From positions 1-58,725 of the forward strand of contig CAIYUN010000066.1 in assembly GCA_903929355.1 (NCBI GenBank): a DNA stretch of 58,725 bases, read 5' to 3'. The stretch is from an uncultured Opitutaceae bacterium. Lineage in GTDB: Bacteria; Verrucomicrobiota; Verrucomicrobiia; Opitutales; Opitutaceae. Positions 17,375 through 25,983 of this stretch are shown here, piece after piece. How positions within the stretch are numbered: the first letter of the stretch is position 1; every line of letters starts with the position of its first letter. Both the position numbers and the translations under genes were made by a program. Under the pieces are notes generated by a model. That model was given only the letters and a program-made list of their open reading frames with translations, searched no databases and was not told the origin of the DNA.

Positions 17375-18955
17375 ATGTCCGTCGACGAACTCCCCCTGCT
17401 CAGGCTCAGCCGCATCGCCAAGTCCTTTGGCGCGGTGCGCGCGCTCAAGGGGGTGTCGTTGGACTTGCGCGCGGGGGAGGTCCACGCGTTGCTCGGCGAA
17501 AACGGCGCGGGCAAATCGACCCTGATCAAAGTCATCACCGGCGCCCACCAGCCGGACGAGGGCACAATTGAGCTCGCGGGGGAACGGGTGGAAAAGCTGA
17601 ATCCGGCTTCAGCGCACGGGCTCGGCATCGCCTGTATTTACCAGCAGCCCGCGCTGTTTCCGGACCTGACGGTGGCGGAAAACATCGGGCTGCGTCTGGA
17701 GCGGGCGGCGAAGCTCGCCCGGGTGAACTGGGCGGGACGGCGCACCCGCGCGGCGCAACTGCTGCAGCGCATCGGGGCCGCGATCTCCCCGGACGCGGAG
17801 GTCCGGTCGCTTTCCATGCCGGAGCAACAGTTGGTGGAAATCGCCTGCGCGCTGGGCGCGGGCGCCCGCATCGTCATCATGGACGAACCAACCGCCTCGC
17901 TGACGCAGAAGGAGCAACACCTGCTCTTTGCCGTCGTGCGGGATCTGCGCGCCAGCGGGGTGGGGGTGATCTACATCTCCCACCGGCTGGAGGAGATTTT
18001 TGCCCTGGCCGACCGCGTGACCGTGCTGCGCGACGGCGAGAGCGTGGGCCTGCGGGTGGTGGATCGGGCGGGAGATCGCCCCGCCGCCCCTGAAGCGGCC
18101 GGACGGCGCGTGGGGGACAACGCGCCCCACCTCACGGAATCGGAGCTCATCCGGCTGATGGTCGGGCGCGAGGTCACCAGTCTCTACCCCCCCGGCGGAG
18201 CGGCGCCGGGCGGCGAAGTACTGGTGTTGCGCGGGGTGGGGTGCGCGGTTTCCGGCCTGCATGGTGTCAATTTGGAGGTGCGGGCGGGCGAGGTGGTCGC
18301 CCTGGCCGGGTTGGTCGGCGCGGGGCGCACCGAGCTGGCGCGGGTGCTCTTCGGGCTCACGCCGGCGGATGCGGGCGAGATTGTGCTCAATGGGGCGCGC
18401 GTGACCATCCATTCGCCCCAGGAGGCGGTGGCCTCCGGCATCGCCTATGTGCCGGAGGACCGGCGCCGCCACGGGGTCATCCTGGAGATGCCCATCGCGC
18501 AAAACATGACGATGGCCGTCCACCCAAGTCTGTTTCCCCGCGCCTGGCTGCGTTTTGGCGCCGAGTGGAAGCTGGCCGACGGGTATATCCGCGATCTGGC
18601 GGTGAAATGCGCCGGGCCCGAGGCGCCTGCGGGCAGCCTGAGCGGCGGCAACCAGCAGAAAGTGGCCCTCGCGCGCTGGCTGGCGACCAAACCGAAGCTG
18701 CTGATCCTGGACGAGCCGACGCAGGGGGTGGACGTGGGTGCGAAGAGCGAGATCCACAAGCTCATCCGCCGCCTTGCCCAGGAAGGGATGGCGGTGTTGA
18801 TGATCTCCAGCGACTTGCCCGAGGCCCTCGGCATGGGTGATCGGATTGGCGTGATGCGCGGCGGCACCTTGGTGGCGATGCTTCCGGGCGGGAGTGACGC
18901 CCACACCGTCATGGCGGCTGCGCTCGGGCAGAACGAGAAGGGAGCGGCCGCATGA
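17375..18955 (+). CDS. Sugar/AI-2-type ABC importer ATP-binding protein, two ABC domains
   Basis: A protein of 526 aa from the ATG at 17375 (MSVDELPLLRLSRIAKSFG); an earlier in-frame ATG would add 15 unrelated residues. Two tandem ABC domains as in RbsA/LsrA/RhaT are present. The first has GENGAGKST (about 41-49), LSMPEQQLVEIA as signature and DEPTAS. The second has the degenerate Walker A LAGLVGAGRTEL (about 309), signature LSGGNQQKVALARWL and DEPTQGVDVG. An insert of about 25 residues (GDRPAAPEAAGRRVGDN, about 230-250) between the domains looks extra. The stop overlaps the permease ATG by four bases. The substrate is undetermined. Confidence 0.92.
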   Translation: MSVDELPLLRLSRIAKSFGAVRALKGVSLDLRAGEVHALLGENGAGKSTLIKVITGAHQPDEGTIELAGERVEKLNPASAHGLGIACIYQQPALFPDLTVAENIGLRLERAAKLARVNWAGRRTRAAQLLQRIGAAISPDAEVRSLSMPEQQLVEIACALGAGARIVIMDEPTASLTQKEQHLLFAVVRDLRASGVGVIYISHRLEEIFALADRVTVLRDGESVGLRVVDRAGDRPAAPEAAGRRVGDNAPHLTESELIRLMVGREVTSLYPPGGAAPGGEVLVLRGVGCAVSGLHGVNLEVRAGEVVALAGLVGAGRTELARVLFGLTPADAGEIVLNGARVTIHSPQEAVASGIAYVPEDRRRHGVILEMPIAQNMTMAVHPSLFPRAWLRFGAEWKLADGYIRDLAVKCAGPEAPAGSLSGGNQQKVALARWLATKPKLLILDEPTQGVDVGAKSEIHKLIRRLAQEGMAVLMISSDLPEALGMGDRIGVMRGGTLVAMLPGGSDAHTVMAAALGQNEKGAAA

Positions 18956-19881
18956 AACGCCATTTCCGCGAGCTTTCCGTGGCGGGTGCGCTGGCCCTGT
19001 TGCTGATCGCAATGGCACTTTGGGCCCCCAAGTTTTTTGATCCGCAGCCGTTGCTCACACGGCTGACCGGCCAGATGGCGCCCACGCTGGTGGTCGCCTG
19101 TGGCATGACCCTGGTGATCATCGCGCGGCAGATCGACATCTCCGTCGGTTCCCAGTTTGCCATCTGCGGGGTATGCGGCGGACTGCTGCTGAACCACGGC
19201 GTGCCGGTGGTGGTGGCGATGCTGGCGGCGGTTCTGCTTGGCGCCCTGCTGGGGGCCTTTAACGGCGCGCTGGTCGCCGGGCTCGGCCTGCCGTCCATTG
19301 TGGTCACCCTTGCGACCATGGTGACTTGGCGGGAGGCATTGCGCTGGCAGCGCTCCGGGGTGTTTGTCGACATCGGTCCGGCGCAGTGGTTTGGTCTCGG
19401 GCAGGCCGCCGGACAATGGACCATCCTGATCGGGGCGGTCGCGCTGATGGTCGCGCTGGCGCTGGCCATGAAGCATCTGGCGGCGGGGCGGTTTTGCTAT
19501 GCGGTGGGCACCGACGCGGAGGCGGCGCGACTGGCCGGCATTCCGCCGCGGGGTGTCACCTTTGCCGCGTTTGTGTTCCTGGGCGCGCTCACCGGGCTGG
19601 CGGCGATGCTGGCGGCGGTGCAATCGCCCCAGGTGGACCCGGGCGCTGGCGGCGGCCTCGAATTGCGCACCATTGCGGCGGTGGTGGTCGGCGGCGTGTC
19701 GATTTCGGGCGGACGGGGCAACTTGTGGGGTGTGCTGGCGGGGCTGCTGCTGTTGTCCAGCATCAGCCCGGCTCTCACCTACATGGGAGTCGAGGCCTAT
19801 TGGGAGAAAGCCATCCAAGGGACGATCATCCTCCTCGCCGTCGTCGCCGACGGCTGGCGCAACCGGAAGCAGAATCATTAA
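18952..19881 (+). CDS. ABC importer permease 1 (RbsC/LsrC-like)
   Basis: A protein of 309 aa with eight to ten hydrophobic segments, in the BPD_transp_2 family of sugar-type importers. The conserved TLVIIARQIDISVGS region (about 54-65) and VVVGGVSISGGRGNLWG (about 243-259) are typical. It starts in an ATGA overlap with the ATPase gene. The stop codon (19879-19881) lies within a dispersed ccacggat-type repeat. Confidence 0.92.
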   Translation: MKRHFRELSVAGALALLLIAMALWAPKFFDPQPLLTRLTGQMAPTLVVACGMTLVIIARQIDISVGSQFAICGVCGGLLLNHGVPVVVAMLAAVLLGALLGAFNGALVAGLGLPSIVVTLATMVTWREALRWQRSGVFVDIGPAQWFGLGQAAGQWTILIGAVALMVALALAMKHLAAGRFCYAVGTDAEAARLAGIPPRGVTFAAFVFLGALTGLAAMLAAVQSPQVDPGAGGGLELRTIAAVVVGGVSISGGRGNLWGVLAGLLLLSSISPALTYMGVEAYWEKAIQGTIILLAVVADGWRNRKQNH

Positions 19882-19910
19882 CCACGGATGAACACGCATA
19901 AACACGGATA
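19878..19910. repeat. Dispersed ccacggat-type repeat spanning a stop and a start codon
   Basis: TTAACCACGGATGAACACGC followed by ATAAACACGG. It contains the stop of permease 1 (TAA, 19879-19881) and the ATG of permease 2 (19888). Related text is at 42497-42540 and around 42640. Confidence 0.75.
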
Positions 19911-20934
19911 CCGGAACCTGCTCCTGCGCCATGAGACGTTGCTGCTCGTCGGCCTGGTCGCGGAATGGCTGTTCTTTTACTGCGCTGGGACCCGGCACAA
20001 TTTCAGCGGGGCCACCGTGGGCTTTGGCACGGCGGGAGCCCAGGCCGACATCGTGACCCATGCCTGCGAAATCGGGCTCCTCGCACTCGTCATGACCCCG
20101 GTCATTCTTACGGGTGGAATCGATCTGTCCGTCGGGTCGCTCATGGGATTGAGCGCGGTAATCTTTGGGAAGCTGTGGCGCGATGCGGGGGTGCCGATCC
20201 CGGCCGCGCTGACCGTCACCCTTGCTCTCGGCGCGCTGGCGGGCGGGCTGAATGCCACTCTTATCACTTTTCTGCGACTGCCCCCCCTCATTGTCACGTT
20301 GGGGACCTTTTCCTTGTTTCGCGGCCTGGCCGAGGCGTTGACGCACGGGGTGGACACCTTCACCGGGTTTCCGGCGGGATTCACCGCGCTGGGGCAGGGC
20401 AGCTGGCTGGGGTTGCCGGTGCAGCTGTATGTGTTCGCCCTCGTGGCGGTGGGGGTGTGGGTGCTGGTGCATCGCACGACCTGGGGCCGGTCGTTTCGCG
20501 CGATCGGGTTCGCCCCCGAGGGCGCGAAATACGCCGGGCTGCCGGTGACCCGGCGGTTGGTCTCGGTTTATGTGCTGGCGGGGGTGGTGGCGGCGCTGGC
20601 CGGATTGATTTTCACCGCCCGGCTCAACCAGGCGAAGGCCGACGCCGGCACCGGTTACGAACTCTTCGCCATCACGGCCGTGGTGCTGGGCGGCACGAGC
20701 ATCTTTGGTGGGAGCGGTGGTGTCCCCGGGACCCTGCTCGGTTGGGGGGCCGTGGCGGTGCTGAGCGACAGCCTGACGTATGTGGGCTGGCCGCGCGAAA
20801 TTGGTGGCATGCTCACCGGCGTGTTGCTGATCGTTGCCCTCACGGCCAGCGGCGGCCTAAAAATCTTGTCACGGCGGCGCCCCCGCCCCCATCCTGCCCC
20901 TTCCTCTCCGCCCTCAACCTTATCACCCCCATGA
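19888..20934 (+). CDS. ABC importer permease 2 (RbsC/LsrD-like)
   Basis: A protein of 348 aa of the same permease family as the preceding gene, with motifs TPVILTGGIDLSVGSLMGLS (about 70-89) and VVLGGTSIFGGSGGVPGT. The first eight residues (MNTHKHGY) are encoded by a dispersed intergenic repeat, so the natural start may have been replaced; no other good start precedes the first membrane segment. The C-terminus is Arg/Pro-rich (SRRRPRPHPAP). The stop overlaps the next ATG by four bases (20931-20934). Confidence 0.9.
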   Translation: MNTHKHGYRNLLLRHETLLLVGLVAEWLFFYCAGTRHNFSGATVGFGTAGAQADIVTHACEIGLLALVMTPVILTGGIDLSVGSLMGLSAVIFGKLWRDAGVPIPAALTVTLALGALAGGLNATLITFLRLPPLIVTLGTFSLFRGLAEALTHGVDTFTGFPAGFTALGQGSWLGLPVQLYVFALVAVGVWVLVHRTTWGRSFRAIGFAPEGAKYAGLPVTRRLVSVYVLAGVVAALAGLIFTARLNQAKADAGTGYELFAITAVVLGGTSIFGGSGGVPGTLLGWGAVAVLSDSLTYVGWPREIGGMLTGVLLIVALTASGGLKILSRRRPRPHPAPSSPPSTLSPP

Positions 20935-21941
20935 AGCGCCTCCTCGCCCTGTCCCTCGCCGTCGGCCTGATCCTGTCCGGCTGTGGCAAAAACGCCGACT
21001 CCGGCACCCCGGCCGCGTCTGCTCCCGCAGCCGGCGGCAAGAAGCTCACCATCGCGATGCTGCCCAAGTCCAAGGGCAACGCCTATTTCCTATCCGCCGC
21101 CAAGGGCGCGCAGAAGGCCGCCGACGCACTGGGCGACACCCTGCTGTTTGACGGTCCGACCCAGACCGACCCGGCGATGCAAAACCAGATTGTCGAAAAC
21201 TGGATCAATTCCGGGGTCGATGTGATCGCGGTCGCGGCGGAAAACAAGGACGCCCTCTCCACGGCGTTGCGGAAGGCCCAGACGAAAGGCATCAAGGTCG
21301 TGAGCTTTGACGCCGACGTGCTGCCCGACGCGCGCACGTTCTTCGTCAACCAGGCCACGCCCCAGGGCATCGGCTTCGCGCTGATGGACGAGGCGGCCCG
21401 GCTCTGCAACAGCGAGGGGGAGTTTGCGATCATCACGGCGTCGCTCACCGCCGCGAACCAGAACGAGTGGAAGAAGCACATTGACGAACGGCTCAAGACC
21501 TACCCGAAGATGACACTGGTTGACTTCCGCCCGAGCGATGACGACAAGGCCAAGGCCCAGGCGGAGGCCACGACGCTGATGAGCGCGCATCCCAACCTCA
21601 AACTTATCATGGCCATCTGCTCGCCGGGCGTCCCCGGCGCGGCCGAGGCGGTCAAACAGGCCGGCAAGACCGGCCAGGTGAAGGTCATCGGCCTGGGCTT
21701 GCCGAACGAGAACAAGGTGTACGTCCACGGGGGCGTGACCGACAGCGTCATCCTCTGGAACACCGAGGAATTGGGTTATCTGGCCATCGCCGCAGCCGAC
21801 GCGCTGGCGAAAGGATCGCTCAAAGCCGGCGACACGTCGTTCAAGGCCAACGGGAAAACCTATGAGATTTCCGGTGACAACATCATGCTCGGCAAGCCCT
21901 TTATCTTCAACAAAGACAACATCGACCAGTTTGATTTCTAG
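20931..21941 (+). CDS. ABC importer substrate-binding lipoprotein, LsrB/RhaS-like
   Basis: A protein of 336 aa from the ATG at 20931. The signal peptide ends in lipobox LSGC (Cys18), so it should be an anchored lipoprotein. It is a periplasmic-binding protein of the sugar type, and the C-terminal end FIFNKDNIDQFDF closely resembles that of LsrB. Aligning by hand to remembered LsrB, the AI-2 contacts Lys, Asp, Gln, Pro and Ala appear kept (K46, D127 or D129, Q177, P235, A237) while one Asp is Asn (N176). Rhamnose-type binding proteins are close relatives. The gene order ATPase-permease-permease-binding protein matches lsrACDB, but no lsrK, lsrF or lsrG and no rhamnose catabolic gene is adjacent. 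AI-2, rhamnose or another sugar are all possible. Confidence 0.88.
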   Translation: MKRLLALSLAVGLILSGCGKNADSGTPAASAPAAGGKKLTIAMLPKSKGNAYFLSAAKGAQKAADALGDTLLFDGPTQTDPAMQNQIVENWINSGVDVIAVAAENKDALSTALRKAQTKGIKVVSFDADVLPDARTFFVNQATPQGIGFALMDEAARLCNSEGEFAIITASLTAANQNEWKKHIDERLKTYPKMTLVDFRPSDDDKAKAQAEATTLMSAHPNLKLIMAICSPGVPGAAEAVKQAGKTGQVKVIGLGLPNENKVYVHGGVTDSVILWNTEELGYLAIAAADALAKGSLKAGDTSFKANGKTYEISGDNIMLGKPFIFNKDNIDQFDF

Positions 21942-21954
21942 GCGAGTGCCGGGG

Positions 21955-22005
21955 GGGGGCGCGCCGGAGCAGGCAAGAAGGCCTGCGCTACTTTCGGCGT
22001 CGCCC
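21955..22005. terminator. Hairpin between convergent importer and rpoN genes
   Basis: GCAGGC (21969-21974) pairs with GCCTGC (21981-21986), inside a G-run/CGCCCC outer pairing (about 21955-22005). There is no clean T-run. It may serve as a bidirectional terminator or be a copy of a dispersed 'gcaggc..gcctgcgctac' motif. Confidence 0.4.
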
Positions 22006-22013
22006 CGCCAACC

Positions 22014-23540
22014 TCAGGCGTAATCGCGGCGGAGGTTGCTGGGGAGCAGACCGAGCTCCTCGCGGTATTTGGCGACGGTGCGCCGGGCCAGTTGCAGCCC
22101 TTTTTCCTTGAGCCGGCCGACAATCTCCTGGTCGCTGAGCGGGTGGCTGCGGTCCTCGGTCGCGATGAGGGTGTGGATGATCTCCTTGACGCTGGTATTG
22201 GACACGGCATCGCCGCCCGAAGCCTGGTAGCCGGGGGTGAAGAAATATTTGAATTCAAAGACCCCGTGCGGGGTTTTCAGGTATTTGTTGGCGATGGCGC
22301 GGCTGACCGTGGTCTCATGCACCCCGACGGCGCTGGCGATCTGGGTCATGGTCAGCGGGTGCAGCCGGGAGACGCCATGTTCGAAAAAATCAAGCTGGGC
22401 CTTGATGATCTCGCGGGTGATGCGCTCGATGGTCTGCTGGCGTTGGGCGATCGAGTTGATCAAAAACTTGCCCGCCCGGATCCGCTCGACGAGGTAGTCG
22501 CGCTCGGTCCGCGCCAGGGTGCCCTTGGCGATAAGGTCGCGATAGGTGCTGTTGATGCGCAGGCGCGGGATGTAGTCGCGGTTGAGATGGATCTTCCATT
22601 CCTCGCCGTCCTTTTCGACGGTGGCATCGGGGATGACGACGCGGTTGCTGTCGTCGGCGAACCGGCGGCCGGGGGCGGGGTCGAGCGCGCCGATTTCGGC
22701 GAGCGCGAGCTGGATGTCGTCGGTGCTGGCGCCGGCCCGGCGAGCCAGGTCAGGGATGCGGCGGCGGGCGAGCAGGGCGTAGTGGTCGCGCACGATGCGG
22801 GCGGCCAGGGAGTCGCCCAGCCCCCGGGCCTGGAGCTGGAGGAGCAGGCATTCGCCGAGGCTTTGCGCCCCGATGCCGGCCGGCTCGAAGGTCTTGAGGA
22901 GCCGCACCGCCTCCTGCACGGCCGAGAGCGGGAGCCGGGCCTGGAGCGCGAGGTCGGACGGGGAGGCGGTGAGCAGGCCGCTGTCGTTAAGACTGCCTAC
23001 GAGGTGCTGCAGGGCCTCCAGTACCGGGGGGGTGAGGTCGGCCATCTCGGCCTGGCTCATCAGATGTTCCTGCAACGAAGTCTCGCTGACCAGTGAGTCG
23101 AAAAAATGCTGGCGGCGCTCGGCATCCTCGCTGGTGAAAGGCTGGTTGCCGCCGGCATTGGCCATGTGGTCGCGCCAGTCCTCGTCCAGTTTGGCAAGGA
23201 TCTCGAACTCCTTGTCCTTGGAAAAATCCATTTCCTCGCGTTCGGGCGTACCTTCACCGTCACCCTCGCCCTGGGTTTTTTTCTCCTCCCCGGTCCCGGC
23301 GGACTCACCGTTCTCCCCGTTTTCGCCATTCTCCCCGGTCTCGGCGCCAGGCCCGTTGTCCAGGCTCACGCCCTCCATGGGCAGCTCGTCCAGGACGGGG
23401 TTGTTCTGCAGCTCCTCCTGGATGACGGAGCGCAGATCGAGCGCCGCCACCTGGAGAATTTTCAGGGACTGGCGGAGCTGCGGCGCAAGGACGAGGCTCT
23501 GGCGCTGGCGTAAATCCTGGCTTAACCTGAAACCACTCAT
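22014..23540 (-). CDS. rpoN: RNA polymerase sigma-54 factor
   Basis: A protein of 508 aa. The N-terminal Gln/Leu-rich region I (RQRQSLVLAPQLRQSLKILQ, 12-31) binds activators. Region II is acidic, with a GENGENGENGE run (about 70-80). The core-binding domain, the HTH and the C-terminal RpoN box ARRTVAKYRE (485-494) that reads the -24 element follow. It directs transcription from -24/-12 promoters and needs an AAA+ activator; none is in the window. It starts 22 bases after the kinase stop on the same strand, so the two are probably co-transcribed. The usual rpoN neighbours (lptB, hpf, ptsN) are absent. Confidence 0.97.
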   Translation of the reverse strand: MSGFRLSQDLRQRQSLVLAPQLRQSLKILQVAALDLRSVIQEELQNNPVLDELPMEGVSLDNGPGAETGENGENGENGESAGTGEEKKTQGEGDGEGTPEREEMDFSKDKEFEILAKLDEDWRDHMANAGGNQPFTSEDAERRQHFFDSLVSETSLQEHLMSQAEMADLTPPVLEALQHLVGSLNDSGLLTASPSDLALQARLPLSAVQEAVRLLKTFEPAGIGAQSLGECLLLQLQARGLGDSLAARIVRDHYALLARRRIPDLARRAGASTDDIQLALAEIGALDPAPGRRFADDSNRVVIPDATVEKDGEEWKIHLNRDYIPRLRINSTYRDLIAKGTLARTERDYLVERIRAGKFLINSIAQRQQTIERITREIIKAQLDFFEHGVSRLHPLTMTQIASAVGVHETTVSRAIANKYLKTPHGVFEFKYFFTPGYQASGGDAVSNTSVKEIIHTLIATEDRSHPLSDQEIVGRLKEKGLQLARRTVAKYREELGLLPSNLRRDYA

Positions 23541-23562
23541 GGCAGGCTGGCGCGAGGGGCCG

Positions 23563-24531
23563 TCAAGCTGGGGCGGGGCTGGGGGCGGAGCCGGGTTCGC
23601 GGTATCCCATCACTTCCTTGAGATACACGCCGAGTTTTTCGTTGGTGGGACCGTAGCCGTCGGAATAAAGGTAGACCTCCAGCGCATTGAGCACGTCATA
23701 GGCCGTCTGGTAGCGATCCTCGCGGTCGCGTTGGAGGGCCCGCTGGAGGATGACCTCAAGCTTGGGGTTGATGTCGGAGCGCAGGGTGCCAAATTGGGGG
23801 ATCGGCAGCGAGAGAATGTTCTGCCGCGACTCCAGGCGGTCGGTGGAGCGGAAGATGTTGTGCCCGAGCAGCAGCTCGGCGAGCACGATGCCGAGCGGGA
23901 AGATGTCGGCACGGGCATCGGTTACCGCATAGTTGGCCTGCTCGGGGGACAGATACTCGTCCTTGCCGGCGATGACCTTGCCTTCCTCGTTGTACATCAG
24001 GTCGAGCGCCTTCGCGATGCCGAAGTCGGTGAGCTTTACGTCGCCCTCGTAGGCGAGCATGATGTTCTTCGGGCCGATGTCGCGGTGGACGATGCCGAGG
24101 GGGCGGCCCTCGCTGTCGCGTTTCTGGTGGGCGTAGGTCAGACCCCGGGCAATCCGGGAGACGATGAATGCGGCCAGATCGACCGGCAGGGGACGGTTCA
24201 TCGCGCGGTGCCGTTCCAGAAACTGCTCGAGATTCACCCCATTCACAAACTCCATCACCATGAAATACTGGCCGCCGATCTGGCCGAGGTGGTAGGTTTG
24301 GACGATGTTGGTGTGGATCAGGTCGGCCACGAGGCGGGCCTCGCCGATGAAATTGCTCTGAAACTCCGGGATCGTGGAATACTCCTCCCGGATGAGTTTC
24401 ACCGCGACGACCTTGCGAAAATTACCAGCGCCCTTCTGCACCGCCTGATAGACGACGCCCATGCCGCCTTCGGCGATGGTGCGGATCATTTCATAGTGAA
24501 GTTCGTTGAAAATGTGCTTGATGGAGGCCAC
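23563..24531 (-). CDS. Hanks-type serine/threonine protein kinase
   Basis: A protein of 322 aa, almost all kinase domain. It has the Gly-loop [12 protein letters not shown] (19-30), Lys45 in [14 protein letters not shown] (about 145-152), DFG (about 167-169) and YLSPEQA. The catalytic residues are all present, so an active kinase is expected. No transmembrane segment or extracellular sensor follows, so it is probably cytoplasmic. It is upstream of rpoN with a 22-base gap, which hints at a link with sigma-54 but does not prove one. Confidence 0.93.
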   Translation of the reverse strand: MASIKHIFNELHYEMIRTIAEGGMGVVYQAVQKGAGNFRKVVAVKLIREEYSTIPEFQSNFIGEARLVADLIHTNIVQTYHLGQIGGQYFMVMEFVNGVNLEQFLERHRAMNRPLPVDLAAFIVSRIARGLTYAHQKRDSEGRPLGIVHRDIGPKNIMLAYEGDVKLTDFGIAKALDLMYNEEGKVIAGKDEYLSPEQANYAVTDARADIFPLGIVLAELLLGHNIFRSTDRLESRQNILSLPIPQFGTLRSDINPKLEVILQRALQRDREDRYQTAYDVLNALEVYLYSDGYGPTNEKLGVYLKEVMGYREPGSAPSPAPA

Positions 24532-24645
24532 GCAGCCCCGAGGTAAAACGCCCGACGGCGCGCTGGCAAGCGAGGAAAATTGTTTTTTGGCACGGAAGTC
24601 GCTGCGGGTTTGACATCACCCGGTTTCCGGGGCAAAGTGGGCCCC

Positions 24646-24963
24646 ATGATCAATCTGAGTCCGCGCGCCGCCGCCCAAATTCGCGTCATGCGTGCGGCTG
24701 CGCCGGCGGGTCCGCAACATCTGCGCGTTTCGGTCGAAACGGGTGGCTGTTCCGGTCGGCAGTATGGCATGGCTTTCGACGAACCGAAGCCGGGTGACCG
24801 CGAGCTGGAGAGCGAGGGAGTGGTGTTGGTCGTGGATCCCGCAAGTCTGGCGCTGCTGGACGGGATGAGCATCGATTTCGATGACGGGTTGCATGGCAAG
24901 GGCTTTGAGATCACCAATCCCAACGCCCACAGCACCTGTGGCTGCGGGAAATCGTTTAATTAA
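24646..24963 (+). CDS. A-type iron-sulfur carrier (IscA/ErpA family)
   Basis: A protein of 105 aa from the ATG at 24646. The three cluster-ligand cysteines are present: Cys in TGGCSGRQYGM (about 35) and CGCG near the end (about 99-101). It transfers Fe-S clusters to apoproteins. It stands alone, divergent from the kinase. The stop codon TAA overlaps the convergent ubiE stop in a shared TTAA (24960-24963). Confidence 0.92.
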   Translation: MINLSPRAAAQIRVMRAAAPAGPQHLRVSVETGGCSGRQYGMAFDEPKPGDRELESEGVVLVVDPASLALLDGMSIDFDDGLHGKGFEITNPNAHSTCGCGKSFN

Positions 24964-25673
24964 GCGAGGAGTAACGGCCGGGTGCCCTCATGCAGGGCCA
25001 CAATACCCAAGGTCATCCGCGTGACATTCACCGGGACAAAACCGGCCGCGAGCATTTCGGCGGCGAGGGCGGCATGGTCTGGGAAAGCGCCGACTGAGCC
25101 GCCCAGATATTCGTAGGCCGCGCGGTCGCCGGTGACCCGGGTGGCCAGCCAAGGCAGGACCTGGCGCAGATAGAAGTAATAGGCGGGGCGGAACCAGGCG
25201 GCTGGCTGCGAAAACTCCAGCACCAAGAGCCTTCCTCCCGGCCGGAGGACCCGGCGCATCTCGCGGAACCCGCGGGCCCGGTCGGCGAGGTTCCGCAATC
25301 CGAAGGCGATAGTGACGACATCGATGCTTTCGTCCGCCAATGGCAGAGCCAGGGCGTCGCCCACCAGAAAAGCAACTTTGGCCTGCAGCCCGCCAGTACG
25401 GGAAAGTTTCTTCACCGCCTCGGCGATCATCGGGGCGCAAAAATCCATGCCCTGCACCATGGCCCCGGCCGGCAGCACCCGGGCCAGCGCGAGCGCGACA
25501 TCGCCGCTGCCCGTGGCCAGGTCGAGCACCTCTTGGGGAGGGATGCGGCAGGCTGCCGCGACGAGCCGGTGCCGCCACCAGCGGTCGGTCCCCAGGCTGA
25601 GCACGCGGTTCGCCGCATCGTAACGCGGTGCGATCCGGGCAAACATCGTGTTGATTTGAGCGGGGTCTGGCAT
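24960..25673 (-). CDS. ubiE: Demethylmenaquinone methyltransferase
   Basis: A protein of 237 aa, class I SAM methyltransferase of the UbiE/MenG family. The start FARIAPRYDAANRVLSLGTD is typical, with SAM-binding VLDLATGSGDVALAL (about 49-63) and the post-motif DxxxxxFGLRNLADR. It performs the last step of menaquinone synthesis, complementing menA at 12019-12948. The 310-base region upstream, shared with the HU-like gene, is unusually AT-rich for the window. Confidence 0.93.
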   Translation of the reverse strand: MPDPAQINTMFARIAPRYDAANRVLSLGTDRWWRHRLVAAACRIPPQEVLDLATGSGDVALALARVLPAGAMVQGMDFCAPMIAEAVKKLSRTGGLQAKVAFLVGDALALPLADESIDVVTIAFGLRNLADRARGFREMRRVLRPGGRLLVLEFSQPAAWFRPAYYFYLRQVLPWLATRVTGDRAAYEYLGGSVGAFPDHAALAAEMLAAGFVPVNVTRMTLGIVALHEGTRPLLLA

Positions 25674-25845
25674 GGGCTGGATAGAACTACGCTGACGATT
25701 CGGCAGGTAGTCAAATGCGAGGTTTTAGTCACCATCGAGCTGTCAGGTGAAGTCCTACAAGTCGTTAAGCCCCAAAGGCCATGCAGGATCATGCCACCCG
25801 ATATTTTGTGTAGAAAATCAAAAAATAGTGAAAAAATTCCATCGA

Positions 25846-25863
25846 CTAGGGTTTGATCCCTAG
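25846..25863. promoter_or_regulatory. Small hairpin in the AT-rich ubiE/HU intergenic region
   Basis: CTAGGG (25846-25851) and CCCTAG (25858-25863) with loop TTTGAT, followed by gcttttg. It could be a weak terminator or a leader structure. The surrounding 25674-25983 is AT-rich and shows no other gene. Confidence 0.3.
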
Positions 25864-25902
25864 GCTTTTGCATACAAGAACAGACATAACGGGCATAAAG
25901 CA

Positions 25903-25930
25903 TTGCGTTTTGGCCCGATGCATACATATT
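25903..25930 (+). promoter_or_regulatory. Possible promoter of the HU-like gene
   Basis: TTGCGT (25903-25908), a 16-base spacer, and CATATT (25925-25930). Both hexamers are partial matches. The AT-rich context and the distance to the ATG at 25984 fit, but other pairings in this AT-rich stretch are possible. Confidence 0.3.
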
Positions 25931-25983
25931 CAAGTGGTTCGAATTCAGTTGATCCAACCCTACCCCAAAACAGCCCAAACATT

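Noticed and set aside
17375-21941. Confident lsrACDB naming of the importer
   Set aside because: One presumed AI-2 contact is changed, and AI-2 kinase and processing genes are absent; rhamnose-type importers share the family.
25846-25863. T-arm of a tRNA (ggtttgatccc looks like a T-loop)
   Set aside because: The loop is six bases, and no D-arm, anticodon arm or acceptor stem can be found around it.
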